Position numbers and translations under genes: made by a program. Source: an uncultured Cloacibacillus sp. (lineage in GTDB: Bacteria > Synergistota > Synergistia > Synergistales > Synergistaceae). From it: a stretch of DNA of 9,854 nucleotides. Positions within the stretch are counted from its first letter, which is position 1, and each line of letters begins with the position of its first letter. Of this stretch, positions 1 through 8,092 are shown piece after piece. The stretch spans positions 1 through 9,854 of the forward strand of contig UQVV01000052.1 in NCBI GenBank assembly GCA_900544635.1, written 5' to 3'. Under the pieces are notes generated by a model. That model was not told where the DNA came from. It worked only from the letters and a program-made list of their open reading frames with translations, and searched no databases.

Positions 1-426
1 AAAATGTATGAAGCACGCGCAGCTTCCGCGGGCGCGGAGCTTAGGGCTTTGCGCGCGGCTGATCTGCGCGCGGCGGAGGATGTCGATTTCGTCCTGAGCT
101 GCGCGGCGGTGCTGGAATTTCTTGACGGCGTCGCGGTTTGTCAGAACGAGAGCGTGACGGTCGAATCGATAGAAATTTCCTCGGCTTCGGCTTTGCTGAA
201 GGGCGCGGCGTTGTCCGACGGCGGTGTGCTCGCTTTCGCCGAAGCGGTCGCGCGCCTTTCCGCAGTCGAGAAGGTCGGTATTCCGGCTGTGACTTCGGCC
301 GAACGCGGCGGCGCGGAGATAAAGATTTTTTCGCTTGACGTAAAGCTTCGCAGCGTCAGGGACGTTTTGCTGTCGTTCGACGCCTCGGGCCGGTGTTTCT
401 GTTTCAGCGGGAAGCCCGCCGCGTGA
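1..426 (+). CDS. PilN-like pilus assembly protein, C-terminal part (5' end outside window)
   Basis: The reading frame is open from the first base, and the ATG at 4 need not be the true start. About 140 residues are visible. They run through a helical, Ala/Glu-rich stretch into a segment of the form (V/I)ESIEIS...LLKGAALSDGGVLAFAEAV, followed by beta-type strands ending in IKIFSLDVKLR. That is the layout of the periplasmic ferredoxin-like domain of PilN (fimbrial assembly family). PilN proteins are usually 180-200 residues with an N-terminal membrane helix. None is visible here, so the gene is most likely cut by the window edge rather than truncated. PilN pairs with PilO in the inner-membrane alignment complex between the PilM/PilB side and the secretin. 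The stop codon overlaps the next start (TGATG), which indicates coupling to the PilO-like gene. The family call rests on pattern and gene order; sequence identity is low. A GspL-type periplasmic domain is the main alternative. Confidence 0.62.
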   Translation, partial: KMYEARAASAGAELRALRAADLRAAEDVDFVLSCAAVLEFLDGVAVCQNESVTVESIEISSASALLKGAALSDGGVLAFAEAVARLSAVEKVGIPAVTSAERGGAEIKIFSLDVKLRSVRDVLLSFDASGRCFCFSGKPAA

Positions 427-944
427 TGGCGGCCGGTGACGGTTTTCGCCGCTGTCTTTTCGCGGCTGCCGTGGCCACCGTCTTGTCGTCGGCAGTCGGG
501 TTTTGGGCGCTTGGATATCTTCGCGGCGAGTATCGCGCGGCGAACGCCGCGATGCGCGAGTCGGCGGCGCTGTGCGCTGCGGCGGAGTCGCGCGAGGCCG
601 AGCTGACGAGGTATAAAAAGCTGTTGAACGGCGGCTTTGCGAAAACGCCGTCGCGTCCGGAGTCGGCGAATAAATTCTACGCCGCGCTGCTTGCGGCCGT
701 CGCGGAGAGCGGAATGGAAGGAGCGCGCGTCTCAGGCGCTTCCGAACGAGACGCGGAGGCGCTCTTCACGATATCCGGGCGTACGGATTATGACAAGCTG
801 CGGCGTTTTTTAGCGTCGCTGCGCGGGCTTCGATATTCTTCGCGGGTGTCGCGGCTCTTGCTTGAAGGAAGCGCGGGCGGCGAGGTCGCGTATTCTGTAG
901 AAATTTCAACGCGGACGGCGGAAGGGGGCGGCGCGGAACGGTGA
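426..944 (+). CDS. PilO/GspM-like inner-membrane alignment protein
   Basis: A protein of about 172 residues. It has a short cytoplasmic N-terminus with Arg8-Arg9, one membrane helix (residues 10-30), an Ala/Glu-rich probable coiled coil (about 33-65), then a compact alpha/beta domain containing FYAALLAAVAESGM and ending in VAYSVEIST. This matches the PilO/GspM plan of one helix, coiled coil and periplasmic ferredoxin-like domain. I chose the ATG at 426 because it overlaps the upstream TGA and places a positively charged N-terminus directly before the membrane helix. A GTG at 423 is equally possible, while the ATG at 393 would lie well inside the upstream gene. No clear Shine-Dalgarno sequence is seen, so translation is probably coupled. 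Role by family: it partners the PilN-like protein and links the platform to the PilP-like protein and secretin. Whether PilO or GspM is the closer name cannot be decided by eye. Confidence 0.65.
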   Translation: MAAGDGFRRCLFAAAVATVLSSAVGFWALGYLRGEYRAANAAMRESAALCAAAESREAELTRYKKLLNGGFAKTPSRPESANKFYAALLAAVAESGMEGARVSGASERDAEALFTISGRTDYDKLRRFLASLRGLRYSSRVSRLLLEGSAGGEVAYSVEISTRTAEGGGAER

Positions 945-1507
945 ACGTGACAGCGGCAAATTTTGAAAAGTTGCTTGCCAGGCTGCGCACGCCGCGCGGC
1001 GTTGTGTGCGCGGACGTTTACGCCAGGGCCGCATTCATCGTGGTTTTGCTGTTCGCTTCGTCTGTCTTTATGCTCTTCTGCGCGGCCCGCATCAACGCGG
1101 AATGTACAATATCCGAAGCCGCGTCCGGCGCTCCCGCGCGCGGTTCTGAAATTATGGACGAAGCGAAGAAGTTTGCGCTTGACCGCGTGCTTTATGAGGA
1201 TTTCCTAAAGTCGGCAAATGATTCCAAACGCGCGGCCGGAGCTCTTTCGCCTGTATTCGTTATGAATGTTCCCGACGGCGCGCAGAGTGCGCGGCGCATG
1301 CCGGGTTACGCGCCGACGGTTATTCTCAAGGCGCTCGCGGTGCTCGGCGGCGAAAGCGTGTGCGTGCTCGACATCGACGGCGAAGAGCCGGGGCGGGTTT
1401 TCAGAGCCGGCGACGTTTTCGGTGACGGCAGGGGGCGTGTCGTGAAGATAAACGCGGACGGTGTGACGTGGCGATGGGCGGACAGGGAATACGCCGCGGG
1501 GCTGTAA
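941..1507 (+). CDS. PilP/GspC-like periplasmic linker protein
   Basis: A 188-residue protein with a cytoplasmic N-terminus of about 28 residues, one membrane helix (about 30-48) and a long periplasmic part. Its last 60 residues (about 126-184) form short beta strands of the type VILKALAVLGGESVCVLDI, G-RVFRAGDVFG and RVVKINADGVTW. This resembles the HR domain of GspC and the beta domain of PilP, which bind the N0 domain of the secretin. The GTG start overlaps the previous stop (GTGA). A purine-rich stretch (GAAGGGGG, 921-928) lies upstream as a possible ribosome binding site. The protein has a full membrane helix rather than the lipoprotein signal of classical PilP, so structurally it is nearer GspC. 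The position directly before the secretin gene is the usual place for either. The family assignment is from pattern and context. Confidence 0.62.
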   Translation: MNVTAANFEKLLARLRTPRGVVCADVYARAAFIVVLLFASSVFMLFCAARINAECTISEAASGAPARGSEIMDEAKKFALDRVLYEDFLKSANDSKRAAGALSPVFVMNVPDGAQSARRMPGYAPTVILKALAVLGGESVCVLDIDGEEPGRVFRAGDVFGDGRGRVVKINADGVTWRWADREYAAGL

Positions 1508-3321
1508 GGTATTTCGCCGCGCTCGCGGCCGTTGTGCTTTGTGTGCTTGCCTTATGCGGCGAAGCTAACGCAGTTGGAGCGACGGCAAGAAAAACTGCCC
1601 CGAGCGCGCCGCTCGTCGAGGGCGTTCGCGTGCATCAGATAGGGGCGAGCCAGATACTCGTCGAGCTTCGCGGGACGGATATGCCGCTTCCCGCATCGTC
1701 GAACGCCGGCGGCGCGGCGATCGCGCTTTACTGGCGCGGCGCGCGTTTCCCGCAGAACACCGACTGCAAGGACTGGTGGGACGATTTTGGCTGGGACGTG
1801 CTCAGGATAGAAAAGGGGAAAAGCGAGCGCTGGACACGGCGCTACGAAGACATTCCGCTCGTTGACGAAATCCGCGTCTCGCCTTCGGAAGGCGGCGTAA
1901 TTATGGAAATAATCGGCCCGCGCAGGCTCGCTGTCAAAAGTATCTCCGGCATGGCGGGCTCGAGCCGCCACAGGCTCATCCTTGAAGCGCCGCCGGACGT
2001 GCCCTCTGCGCCCGCGCCTAAGCCAAAGCCTCTGCCGCCCGGCGACCCGCTATCGGTCTCCGAGCCTGTCGCGCTCGAGCTGCGCGACGTCCCGCTGCGC
2101 GACGCGTTCAGGATGCTCGCGAAGTTGCGCGGCCTCAACCTCATCCTCGACCCTTCCGTACCAAATCCTCCGACCACAATCTCGTTCGACGGCGCGCCGT
2201 TTCGCGAGGTCTTCGCATATTTGCTGCGCATGCACGGCCTTTCGTACGGCGTTTCCGGAAAAACTCTCGTAGTCGGCTCGCCCTCCGCCGTGGCGAAGAC
2301 GCTCGGCACGGTCACGACGCGCCGCTACAGCGTCTCATACGCCGATATTAAAAAACTTCCCGCACTGATTACGTCGCTTGTCTCGCTCGACCTCAAGGCC
2401 GTCGCCGACGAGCGGATGCGCTGCCTTTACATAACGGCGTCGCCTGAGGGCCACCAGTGCGTCGAAGCGCTGCTGAACCGCCTCGACAGCCCGGGCAAGC
2501 AGATAATGATAGAGGCGCGGCTTGTCGAGATAAACGACGGTGCGCGCCAGGAGTTCGAGTCTACCCTCGCCGCGGTCTACAACGGCTGGATATTCTCCTA
2601 CGGTTCGGCCGGGCTCGGCGGGCGCTACACCTACGGCAACGGCGCAGTGACGCCGAACGTAGACCCGACCGGCAGCACGAGGCCCGGAGAACTGCCCATA
2701 ATCGGCGGGACGGATACGGATACGAGCTTTCCCGGCTACGTCGCCGATTCCGCGATGAAGATGGTGGATGCGGCCCTGCGCGCGATGGAGTCCGACAACA
2801 AGGGCAAGGTGCTCGCGTCGCCGTCGGTCGTCGCGCTCGACGGACAGAAGGCCTCCGTCCGCCTGACGCACAATTACCTCTATCAGTCCGGCGTCGACGA
2901 GAACGGCAACCCCGAGTTCACGAACCAGGAGACGGGACCGATGCTCGAATTCACGCCCGCGCTGGGACGCGACGGCTTCATCACTATAAATATGAAGATT
3001 TCGACGGGAGAGATAGTCGCCTTCCGCCGTTCCGGCGACTCGGAAGCGCCGGAGACGACGAAGCGCGAGGTCGACACGAGCGTCCGCGTGCGCGACGGCG
3101 AGCTGTTCGTGATAGGCGGCCTCTACCAGGAGAACAAGACAAACAACGTCACTCGCGTCCCCGTCATCGGCTATATTCCCCTGCTCGGCGAGCTTTTCAA
3201 GACGCGCACGACGCAGCACTCGAAGTCGCAGATGGCCTTCATCGCCGTGCCTTATATTCTCGACATCCCCTCCGGCGCGGTCGAGGTTATCGACATGCCC
3301 GGCGGCGGGCTGCGAATGTGA
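1468..3321 (+). CDS. Secretin (PilQ/GspD family outer-membrane channel)
   Basis: A 617-residue precursor. Residues 1-35 look like a signal peptide (Arg9, Arg10 and Arg14, hydrophobic 15-30, cleavage after Ala-Asn-Ala35); no lipobox is present. An AMIN-like beta region follows (about 45-170), then a Pro-rich linker. Residues 201-270 match the STN/N0 domain (VALELRDVPLRDAF, VFAYLLRMHGLSY). Residues 282-345 match an N1 domain. The secretin core begins at IMIEARLVEIN (346 on) and contains the signature VPVIGYIPLLGELF (564-577), followed by AFIAVPYIL. The protein forms the multimeric outer-membrane gate for the pilus or secreted substrate. The start is uncertain: GTG 1468 or ATG 1474. Both overlap the upstream gene by about 35-40 bases and lack a clear ribosome binding site, so coupling is likely. 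The AMIN-like region favours PilQ, but only one such unit is seen. The secretin identity itself is secure. Confidence 0.93.
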   Translation: MAMGGQGIRRGAVRYFAALAAVVLCVLALCGEANAVGATARKTAPSAPLVEGVRVHQIGASQILVELRGTDMPLPASSNAGGAAIALYWRGARFPQNTDCKDWWDDFGWDVLRIEKGKSERWTRRYEDIPLVDEIRVSPSEGGVIMEIIGPRRLAVKSISGMAGSSRHRLILEAPPDVPSAPAPKPKPLPPGDPLSVSEPVALELRDVPLRDAFRMLAKLRGLNLILDPSVPNPPTTISFDGAPFREVFAYLLRMHGLSYGVSGKTLVVGSPSAVAKTLGTVTTRRYSVSYADIKKLPALITSLVSLDLKAVADERMRCLYITASPEGHQCVEALLNRLDSPGKQIMIEARLVEINDGARQEFESTLAAVYNGWIFSYGSAGLGGRYTYGNGAVTPNVDPTGSTRPGELPIIGGTDTDTSFPGYVADSAMKMVDAALRAMESDNKGKVLASPSVVALDGQKASVRLTHNYLYQSGVDENGNPEFTNQETGPMLEFTPALGRDGFITINMKISTGEIVAFRRSGDSEAPETTKREVDTSVRVRDGELFVIGGLYQENKTNNVTRVPVIGYIPLLGELFKTRTTQHSKSQMAFIAVPYILDIPSGAVEVIDMPGGGLRM

Positions 3322-3328
3322 GGCCGTC

Positions 3329-5014
<1,686 letters not shown>

Positions 5015-5021
5015 CGGAGCG

Positions 5022-5028
5022 AAGGAGA
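5022..5028 (+). promoter_or_regulatory. Ribosome binding site of pilT
   Basis: AAGGAGA lies 5 bases before the ATG at 5034. It is the clearest Shine-Dalgarno sequence in the pilus operon, where other junctions rely on overlap or weak sites. It fixes the pilT start and suggests independent, stronger initiation for this gene. Confidence 0.75.
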
Positions 5029-5033
5029 CAAAA

Positions 5034-6104
5034 ATGGAAAAATCCATCTTCTCGGAAATTCTCGATAAAGCTTTGAAAAATTCAGCGAGCGACATTCATA
5101 TAGGGGCGGGCGAACGTCCGCTCATGCGCGTCGACGGCCTCCTGCGCGCGGCGGGGGAGACGCCGCTTTCGGAGGAGGGCTTTGAGCTGATGCTTGAAGC
5201 GCTCGGATGCCGCGGCTCGGAGATATTCAGAAACGAGCGCGAGCTCGACTTTGGCTGCGAAATCACGGTAAACGGAACAAAAACGCGCCTGCGCATAAAT
5301 CTGTCGTACAGCCTCGGACGGCCCGCCGCCGCGATACGCATCATCCCGCCGTGTGTGCGGAGCATAGAAGAGCTCGGACTGCCGCCAGTCCTTAAAGAAT
5401 TGGCGGCCGGGCGCAGTGGCCTGTTCCTCGTCACGGGGCCATCCGGCTCCGGCAAATCGACGACGCTCGCCGCGATGATAGAAGAGATAAACGCGAGCCG
5501 CGCCGTCCATATCGTGACGGTCGAGGACCCCGTCGAATACGTCTTCGAGCCGAAGCGCGCGCTCATCCACCAGCGCGAGGCGGGACGCGACACAAGCGGC
5601 TTCGCCGAGGCGCTGCGCCGCGCGATGCGCCAGGACCCCGACGTGATAATGATAGGCGAGCTGCGCGACGCGGAGACCGTGAGCGCGGCCGTAAGCGCCG
5701 CCGAGACGGGCCATCTCGTCCTCTCGACGCTGCACTCCGGCGGAGCGGCGTCAGGCGCGGACAGAATAGCGGGATTCTTCCCGCCGTCCGCCCAGCCGCA
5801 GATACGCGCGCGGCTCGCGCAGATTCTGACCGGCGTCATGTCGCAGCGCCTCGCGCGCCGCGCCGGCGGAGGCCGCGCAGCCGCCGCGGAGCTTCTGATC
5901 GCTACGAACGCCGTCAGAAGCTGCATACGCGAGGGCAAAAACGCGCAGCTCGCGGACATAATGCGCTCCGGAGCGCAGCTCGGCATGACCACGCTGGAGC
6001 AGAGCCTTGCGCGGCTCTGCCGGGACGGCGCGGTAGATTTTGACGAGGCGCTGTCGCTCGCGCCGTCGCCGGAGGAGCTGCGGTCGTGCCTCGCGGCTCT
6101 GTGA
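5034..6104 (+). CDS. pilT: Type IV pilus retraction ATPase PilT
   Basis: A 356-residue ATPase, close to the usual PilT length. An N-terminal PAS-like part (about 1-100, ASDIHIGAGERPLMRVDG) leads to Walker A GPSGSGKST (135-143), Asp box TVEDPVEYVF, Walker B in DPDVIMIGELRD (from 201, Glu209 catalytic) and His box TGHLVLSTLHS. The C-terminal part carries the PilT retraction signature in the form AVRSCIREGK (293-302; AIRNLIRE in model PilT), followed by QL, then GMTTLEQSLARL. It lacks the zinc tetracysteine of PilB. By family it depolymerises pilin at the pilus base, driving retraction, twitching and DNA uptake. It sits 19 bases after pilB. Its stop overlaps the next gene's GTG. PilT has no counterpart in standard type II secretion systems, so its presence points to a real, retractable pilus. 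A PilU-type accessory motor is the alternative. Confidence 0.93.
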   Translation: MEKSIFSEILDKALKNSASDIHIGAGERPLMRVDGLLRAAGETPLSEEGFELMLEALGCRGSEIFRNERELDFGCEITVNGTKTRLRINLSYSLGRPAAAIRIIPPCVRSIEELGLPPVLKELAAGRSGLFLVTGPSGSGKSTTLAAMIEEINASRAVHIVTVEDPVEYVFEPKRALIHQREAGRDTSGFAEALRRAMRQDPDVIMIGELRDAETVSAAVSAAETGHLVLSTLHSGGAASGADRIAGFFPPSAQPQIRARLAQILTGVMSQRLARRAGGGRAAAAELLIATNAVRSCIREGKNAQLADIMRSGAQLGMTTLEQSLARLCRDGAVDFDEALSLAPSPEELRSCLAAL

Positions 6105-6409
6105 AACGGCGCGGTTTTCTGCTCATCGAGACGCTCGCCGCGCTCGTCGCCGCCTCGATATTCCTAGCCGCCGCGCTGTCGATGTTCTCTGCCTGCGCCG
6201 GGCTGCTGTCGCGTTCGCGCGCGCGGCTCGCCTCGGAGCTTGCGGCGTCGGCCGCGATCTCCGCGATATTGTCCGGCGAAGAACCGGAGGGCGTCATTTC
6301 AAGCGAGACGGTCTACGGCGGCGGCCTGACGTTCCGGCGCGTGACGCTGAAAAACCCGCACAGCGAAGGGACCTCCGTCGTTGTCCTTCCCGAGAGAAAT
6401 TTCCGCTAG
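6101..6409 (+). CDS. Short pseudopilin / minor pilin (GspI/PilV-like)
   Basis: About 102 residues from the GTG at 6101, which overlaps the pilT stop (GTGA). This start gives the compact class III leader MKRRG followed by FLLIE, a textbook prepilin peptidase site with Gly at -1 and Glu at +5. A GTG at 6086 would only add five residues inside pilT. The hydrophobic helix runs over about residues 6-30. A helical Ala/Arg/Ser stretch and a short C-terminal beta segment (GGGLTFRRVTLKN) follow. It should be processed and N-methylated by PilD and inserted at the inner membrane as part of the tip complex that primes assembly. It is short for GspI/PilV, which are often 120-190 residues. No disulfide pair is apparent. 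The pseudopilin class is clear. The GspI/PilV subtype is inferred from order, since it precedes a larger GspJ/PilW-like gene. Confidence 0.82.
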   Translation: MKRRGFLLIETLAALVAASIFLAAALSMFSACAGLLSRSRARLASELAASAAISAILSGEEPEGVISSETVYGGGLTFRRVTLKNPHSEGTSVVVLPERNFR

Positions 6410-7322
6410 CCGACGCGCGCGCCGGCTGCGCGCCTTCACGCTGATCGAGCTGATAATCGCCGTGGCGCTCGCCGCCGCCGTCACGCCGCCCGTGGCCGCC
6501 GCGCTCAAAAACGCCTCGCGCCTCTACAAAATCTGCCGCGACGAGCGCATAGCCGAACGGCGCGCCGAGACCGTCGCCGCGGTGCTGAAAATGCCGCTGC
6601 GCCACTGCGGCCTCGGAATTCCGATAAGCGCGGAAAAATACAAAAAAGCCTTCGGCTCCAAGATAATCGAGCCGTTCAACTGGGACGGCCCCGTTTCCGT
6701 AACCAGCGAAAACGGAAGATCCGGCCGCCTGCGCATAGCCTACGCCTTCCCCGAAGGCTCGCGCGCCGCGGAAGCGTGCGCCGGAACCGGCGGCGCGGCC
6801 TCGCCGCGCATGACGCGCGAACCCGACGAAAACTATTTCGACATGGATCTGTTCGACAAAAGCCGCTCCGTCAAAAACTGGGTGCTCTTCCCCGACGCAT
6901 ATCCGGAAAAAACGCCGCTGACCGTCGCGGGCATATCGGGCCGGACGCTGCGCCTCCGCAGCTATACGGAAGAAGAATACGACATCCCGAAGGGCGCGCC
7001 GCTCTTTCTGTTCCGCGCGCTCGAATGCTGGTCCGACGGGGAAAAATTCTACACGCGCGACTTCCGCACGACCGGCGGCCAGCCGAGAGCCGACGGAGTA
7101 ATCGGAGCGCGCTTCGAGCTCAACGACGAAAAAAATCTGCTGACGCTCTGCCTCATGGTGCGCGGCGAAGAGCGCGGGTTGTCCGGCGAGCCTGTCAAAA
7201 ACCGCGGCTGTCCCGACGATTTCGTCGCGCAGTGGGACGCCGCCGCATACCCCTGCGCGCTCTACGCCTTCCGCTTCGTCTGGCGGCTGCCGAACGCCGG
7301 AGGCCGCGGCGCGGGGTTGTAA
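6381..7322 (+). CDS. Large pseudopilin / minor pilin (GspJ/PilW-like)
   Basis: A 313-residue protein with a basic leader (SRRARRLRA) and a prepilin helix FTLIELIIAVALAAAV. The residue before the cleavage point is Ala rather than the usual Gly; Glu at +5 is kept. The long C-terminal domain is soluble and contains charged and aromatic segments (EPDENYFDMDLFDKSRSVKNW, about residues 145-165) with scattered Cys. Length and position after a small GspI-like gene fit GspJ/PilW, a tip minor pilin. The start is uncertain. TTG at 6381 is the best candidate, overlapping the upstream gene by 29 bases, and no ATG lies between it and the prepilin helix. No PilY1-like adhesin follows; this appears to be the last gene of the operon. 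The pseudopilin call is firm and the subtype moderate. Confidence 0.8.
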   Translation: MSFPREISASRRARRLRAFTLIELIIAVALAAAVTPPVAAALKNASRLYKICRDERIAERRAETVAAVLKMPLRHCGLGIPISAEKYKKAFGSKIIEPFNWDGPVSVTSENGRSGRLRIAYAFPEGSRAAEACAGTGGAASPRMTREPDENYFDMDLFDKSRSVKNWVLFPDAYPEKTPLTVAGISGRTLRLRSYTEEEYDIPKGAPLFLFRALECWSDGEKFYTRDFRTTGGQPRADGVIGARFELNDEKNLLTLCLMVRGEERGLSGEPVKNRGCPDDFVAQWDAAAYPCALYAFRFVWRLPNAGGRGAGL

Positions 7323-7356
7323 TTTAGCGCATTTTTTCATATTTCCCGTGCAAAAT

Positions 7357-7386
7357 TTGAAAAATACCTTCGTTTTATGTTATGAT
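7357..7386 (+). promoter_or_regulatory. Sigma-70-type promoter for the efp unit
   Basis: TTGAAA (7357-7362) and TATGAT (7381-7386) are separated by 18 bases, a near-consensus pair. It lies in the only distinctly AT-rich stretch of the window, 70-100 bases before efp. Transcription would start near 7393, giving a leader of about 64 bases. The 134-base gap from 7323 to 7456 holds this promoter, the leader hairpin and the efp ribosome binding site, and nothing else that I can see. Confidence 0.68.
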
Positions 7387-7414
7387 TTCATTGCATAGTC
7401 AGAGATTGATGCGA

Positions 7415-7434
7415 ATGGGCGCGTGTGCGCCCAT
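7415..7434 (+). repeat. Perfect inverted repeat in the efp leader
   Basis: ATGGGCGC (7415-7422), loop GTGT, then GCGCCCAT (7427-7434) form a perfect 8-bp stem. It sits between the presumed transcription start and the efp ribosome binding site and has no following T-run, so it is not a simple terminator. It could stabilise the leader, act as an operator, or be neutral. Confidence 0.6.
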
Positions 7435-7442
7435 AAGACGTT

Positions 7443-7449
7443 AGGGAGG
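7443..7449 (+). promoter_or_regulatory. Ribosome binding site of efp
   Basis: AGGGAGG lies 7 bases before the ATG at 7457. A second ATG at 7453 is only 3 bases away and out of frame, reading just six codons to a stop. Spacing and homology both favour 7457. Confidence 0.75.
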
Positions 7450-7456
7450 CATATGT

Positions 7457-8029
7457 ATGGGACAAGTTGTTGATACGAGCGATTTCCGCCCGGGACTCAA
7501 AATCAGATGGGAAGGCGGAATGTGGGTCATCCTCGAATGCTCGCACCATAAAATGGGAAGAGGCGGCGCCATCGTCCGCGGCAAGCTCCGCAACCTTGAG
7601 ACCGGTTCGAGCGTGGACCAGTCCTTCAAGTCGGGCGAGCGCTTCGAAAGAATAGTCTTCGACGAGAAGCCGGCGCAGTACCAGTACCGCGACGGAGAGG
7701 ACTACGTCTTCATGGATATGGAATCATACGACCAGGTCAGCCTGTCGCCCGACATCCTCGGCGACGCGGCGAAGTTCCTCGTCGACGACCTCGAGGTCAG
7801 CTTCGACATGTTCGAGGGCCGCGTCATGGGCATCGAGCTTCCGAACCAGGTCACTATGAAAATCACGGACACACCGCCCGGATTCAAGGGCGACACCGCC
7901 TCCGGCGGCGGCAAACCCGCCACGACGGAGACCGGTCTCGTTGTAACAGTTCCCTTCTTCGTCGAGAACGGCGAAATGATCGTCGTCGACACGAGGACCG
8001 GGGAGTATCTGGAACGGGCGAAGAAATAG
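7457..8029 (+). CDS. efp: Translation elongation factor P (EF-P)
   Basis: A 190-residue protein, full length for EF-P, with its three beta-barrel domains: the KOW-like N-terminal domain (about 3-62), a central OB domain (about 65-125) and a C-terminal OB domain (about 130-187) containing the signature GFKGDTASGGGKPAT and ending in VDTRTGEYLERA. EF-P binds the ribosome between the P and E sites and relieves stalling at consecutive prolines. The tip of the loop in domain I reads HHKMGRGGA (residues 30-38). Aligned with E. coli KPGKGQA, the modified Lys34 corresponds to Arg35 here. Lysine-directed EpmA chemistry therefore cannot act at this position. EarP-type rhamnosylation is conceivable, but the loop differs from the usual EarP-type SGRN context. 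Similar MGRG loops occur, as I recall, in Thermotoga-type EF-Ps. It is the first gene of its unit, with its own promoter. Confidence 0.96.
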   Translation: MGQVVDTSDFRPGLKIRWEGGMWVILECSHHKMGRGGAIVRGKLRNLETGSSVDQSFKSGERFERIVFDEKPAQYQYRDGEDYVFMDMESYDQVSLSPDILGDAAKFLVDDLEVSFDMFEGRVMGIELPNQVTMKITDTPPGFKGDTASGGGKPATTETGLVVTVPFFVENGEMIVVDTRTGEYLERAKK

Positions 8030-8035
8030 CGCACC

Positions 8036-8066
8036 GCAGGGGCCGGACCGGCCGGCCGCAGGCTGC
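8036..8066 (+). terminator. GC-rich hairpin after efp (possible attenuator or weak terminator)
   Basis: GGCCGG (8041-8046) can pair with CCGGCC (8052-8057) around a 5-base loop. GCAG (8036-8039) and CTGC (8063-8066) can extend the stem across a bulged region. The following TTATTAT is not a true T-run, so termination would be weak. Processing or partial attenuation between efp and the next gene is the more cautious reading. Confidence 0.3.
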
Positions 8067-8079
8067 CTTATTATCCAAC

Positions 8080-8087
8080 AGGAGGGG
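8080..8087 (+). promoter_or_regulatory. Strong ribosome binding site of the CD1247-type gene
   Basis: AGGAGGGG lies 5 bases before the ATG at 8093. It is one of the best anti-Shine-Dalgarno matches in the window and fixes the start. Confidence 0.8.
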
Positions 8088-8092
8088 TTCAA

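Noticed and set aside
2335..3219. 294-codon open frame on the minus strand within the secretin gene
   Set aside because: It is fully covered by the secretin core. The translation has no motif and the composition of a codon-bias shadow.
5096..5992. 298-codon open frame on the minus strand within pilT
   Set aside because: It lies opposite intact PilT motifs. The product is rich in Ser/Arg/Ala with no domain and no ribosome binding site of note.
7309..7337. Possible terminator at the end of the pilus operon (GCGC...GCGC then six T)
   Set aside because: The stem would be only 4 bp with a 14-base loop. The T-run is real but the hairpin is too weak to call.
6294..7340. 348-codon open frame on the minus strand across the large pseudopilin gene
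   Set aside because: It mirrors a clear prepilin-type gene on the plus strand. Its product is Arg/Ala/Gly-rich with no recognisable domain. Long antisense frames are expected in GC-rich DNA with strong third-position bias.
7453..7473. Six-codon frame starting at the ATG just before the efp start
   Set aside because: It is only 3 bases from the Shine-Dalgarno sequence and very short. The second ATG by chance is the simplest explanation.
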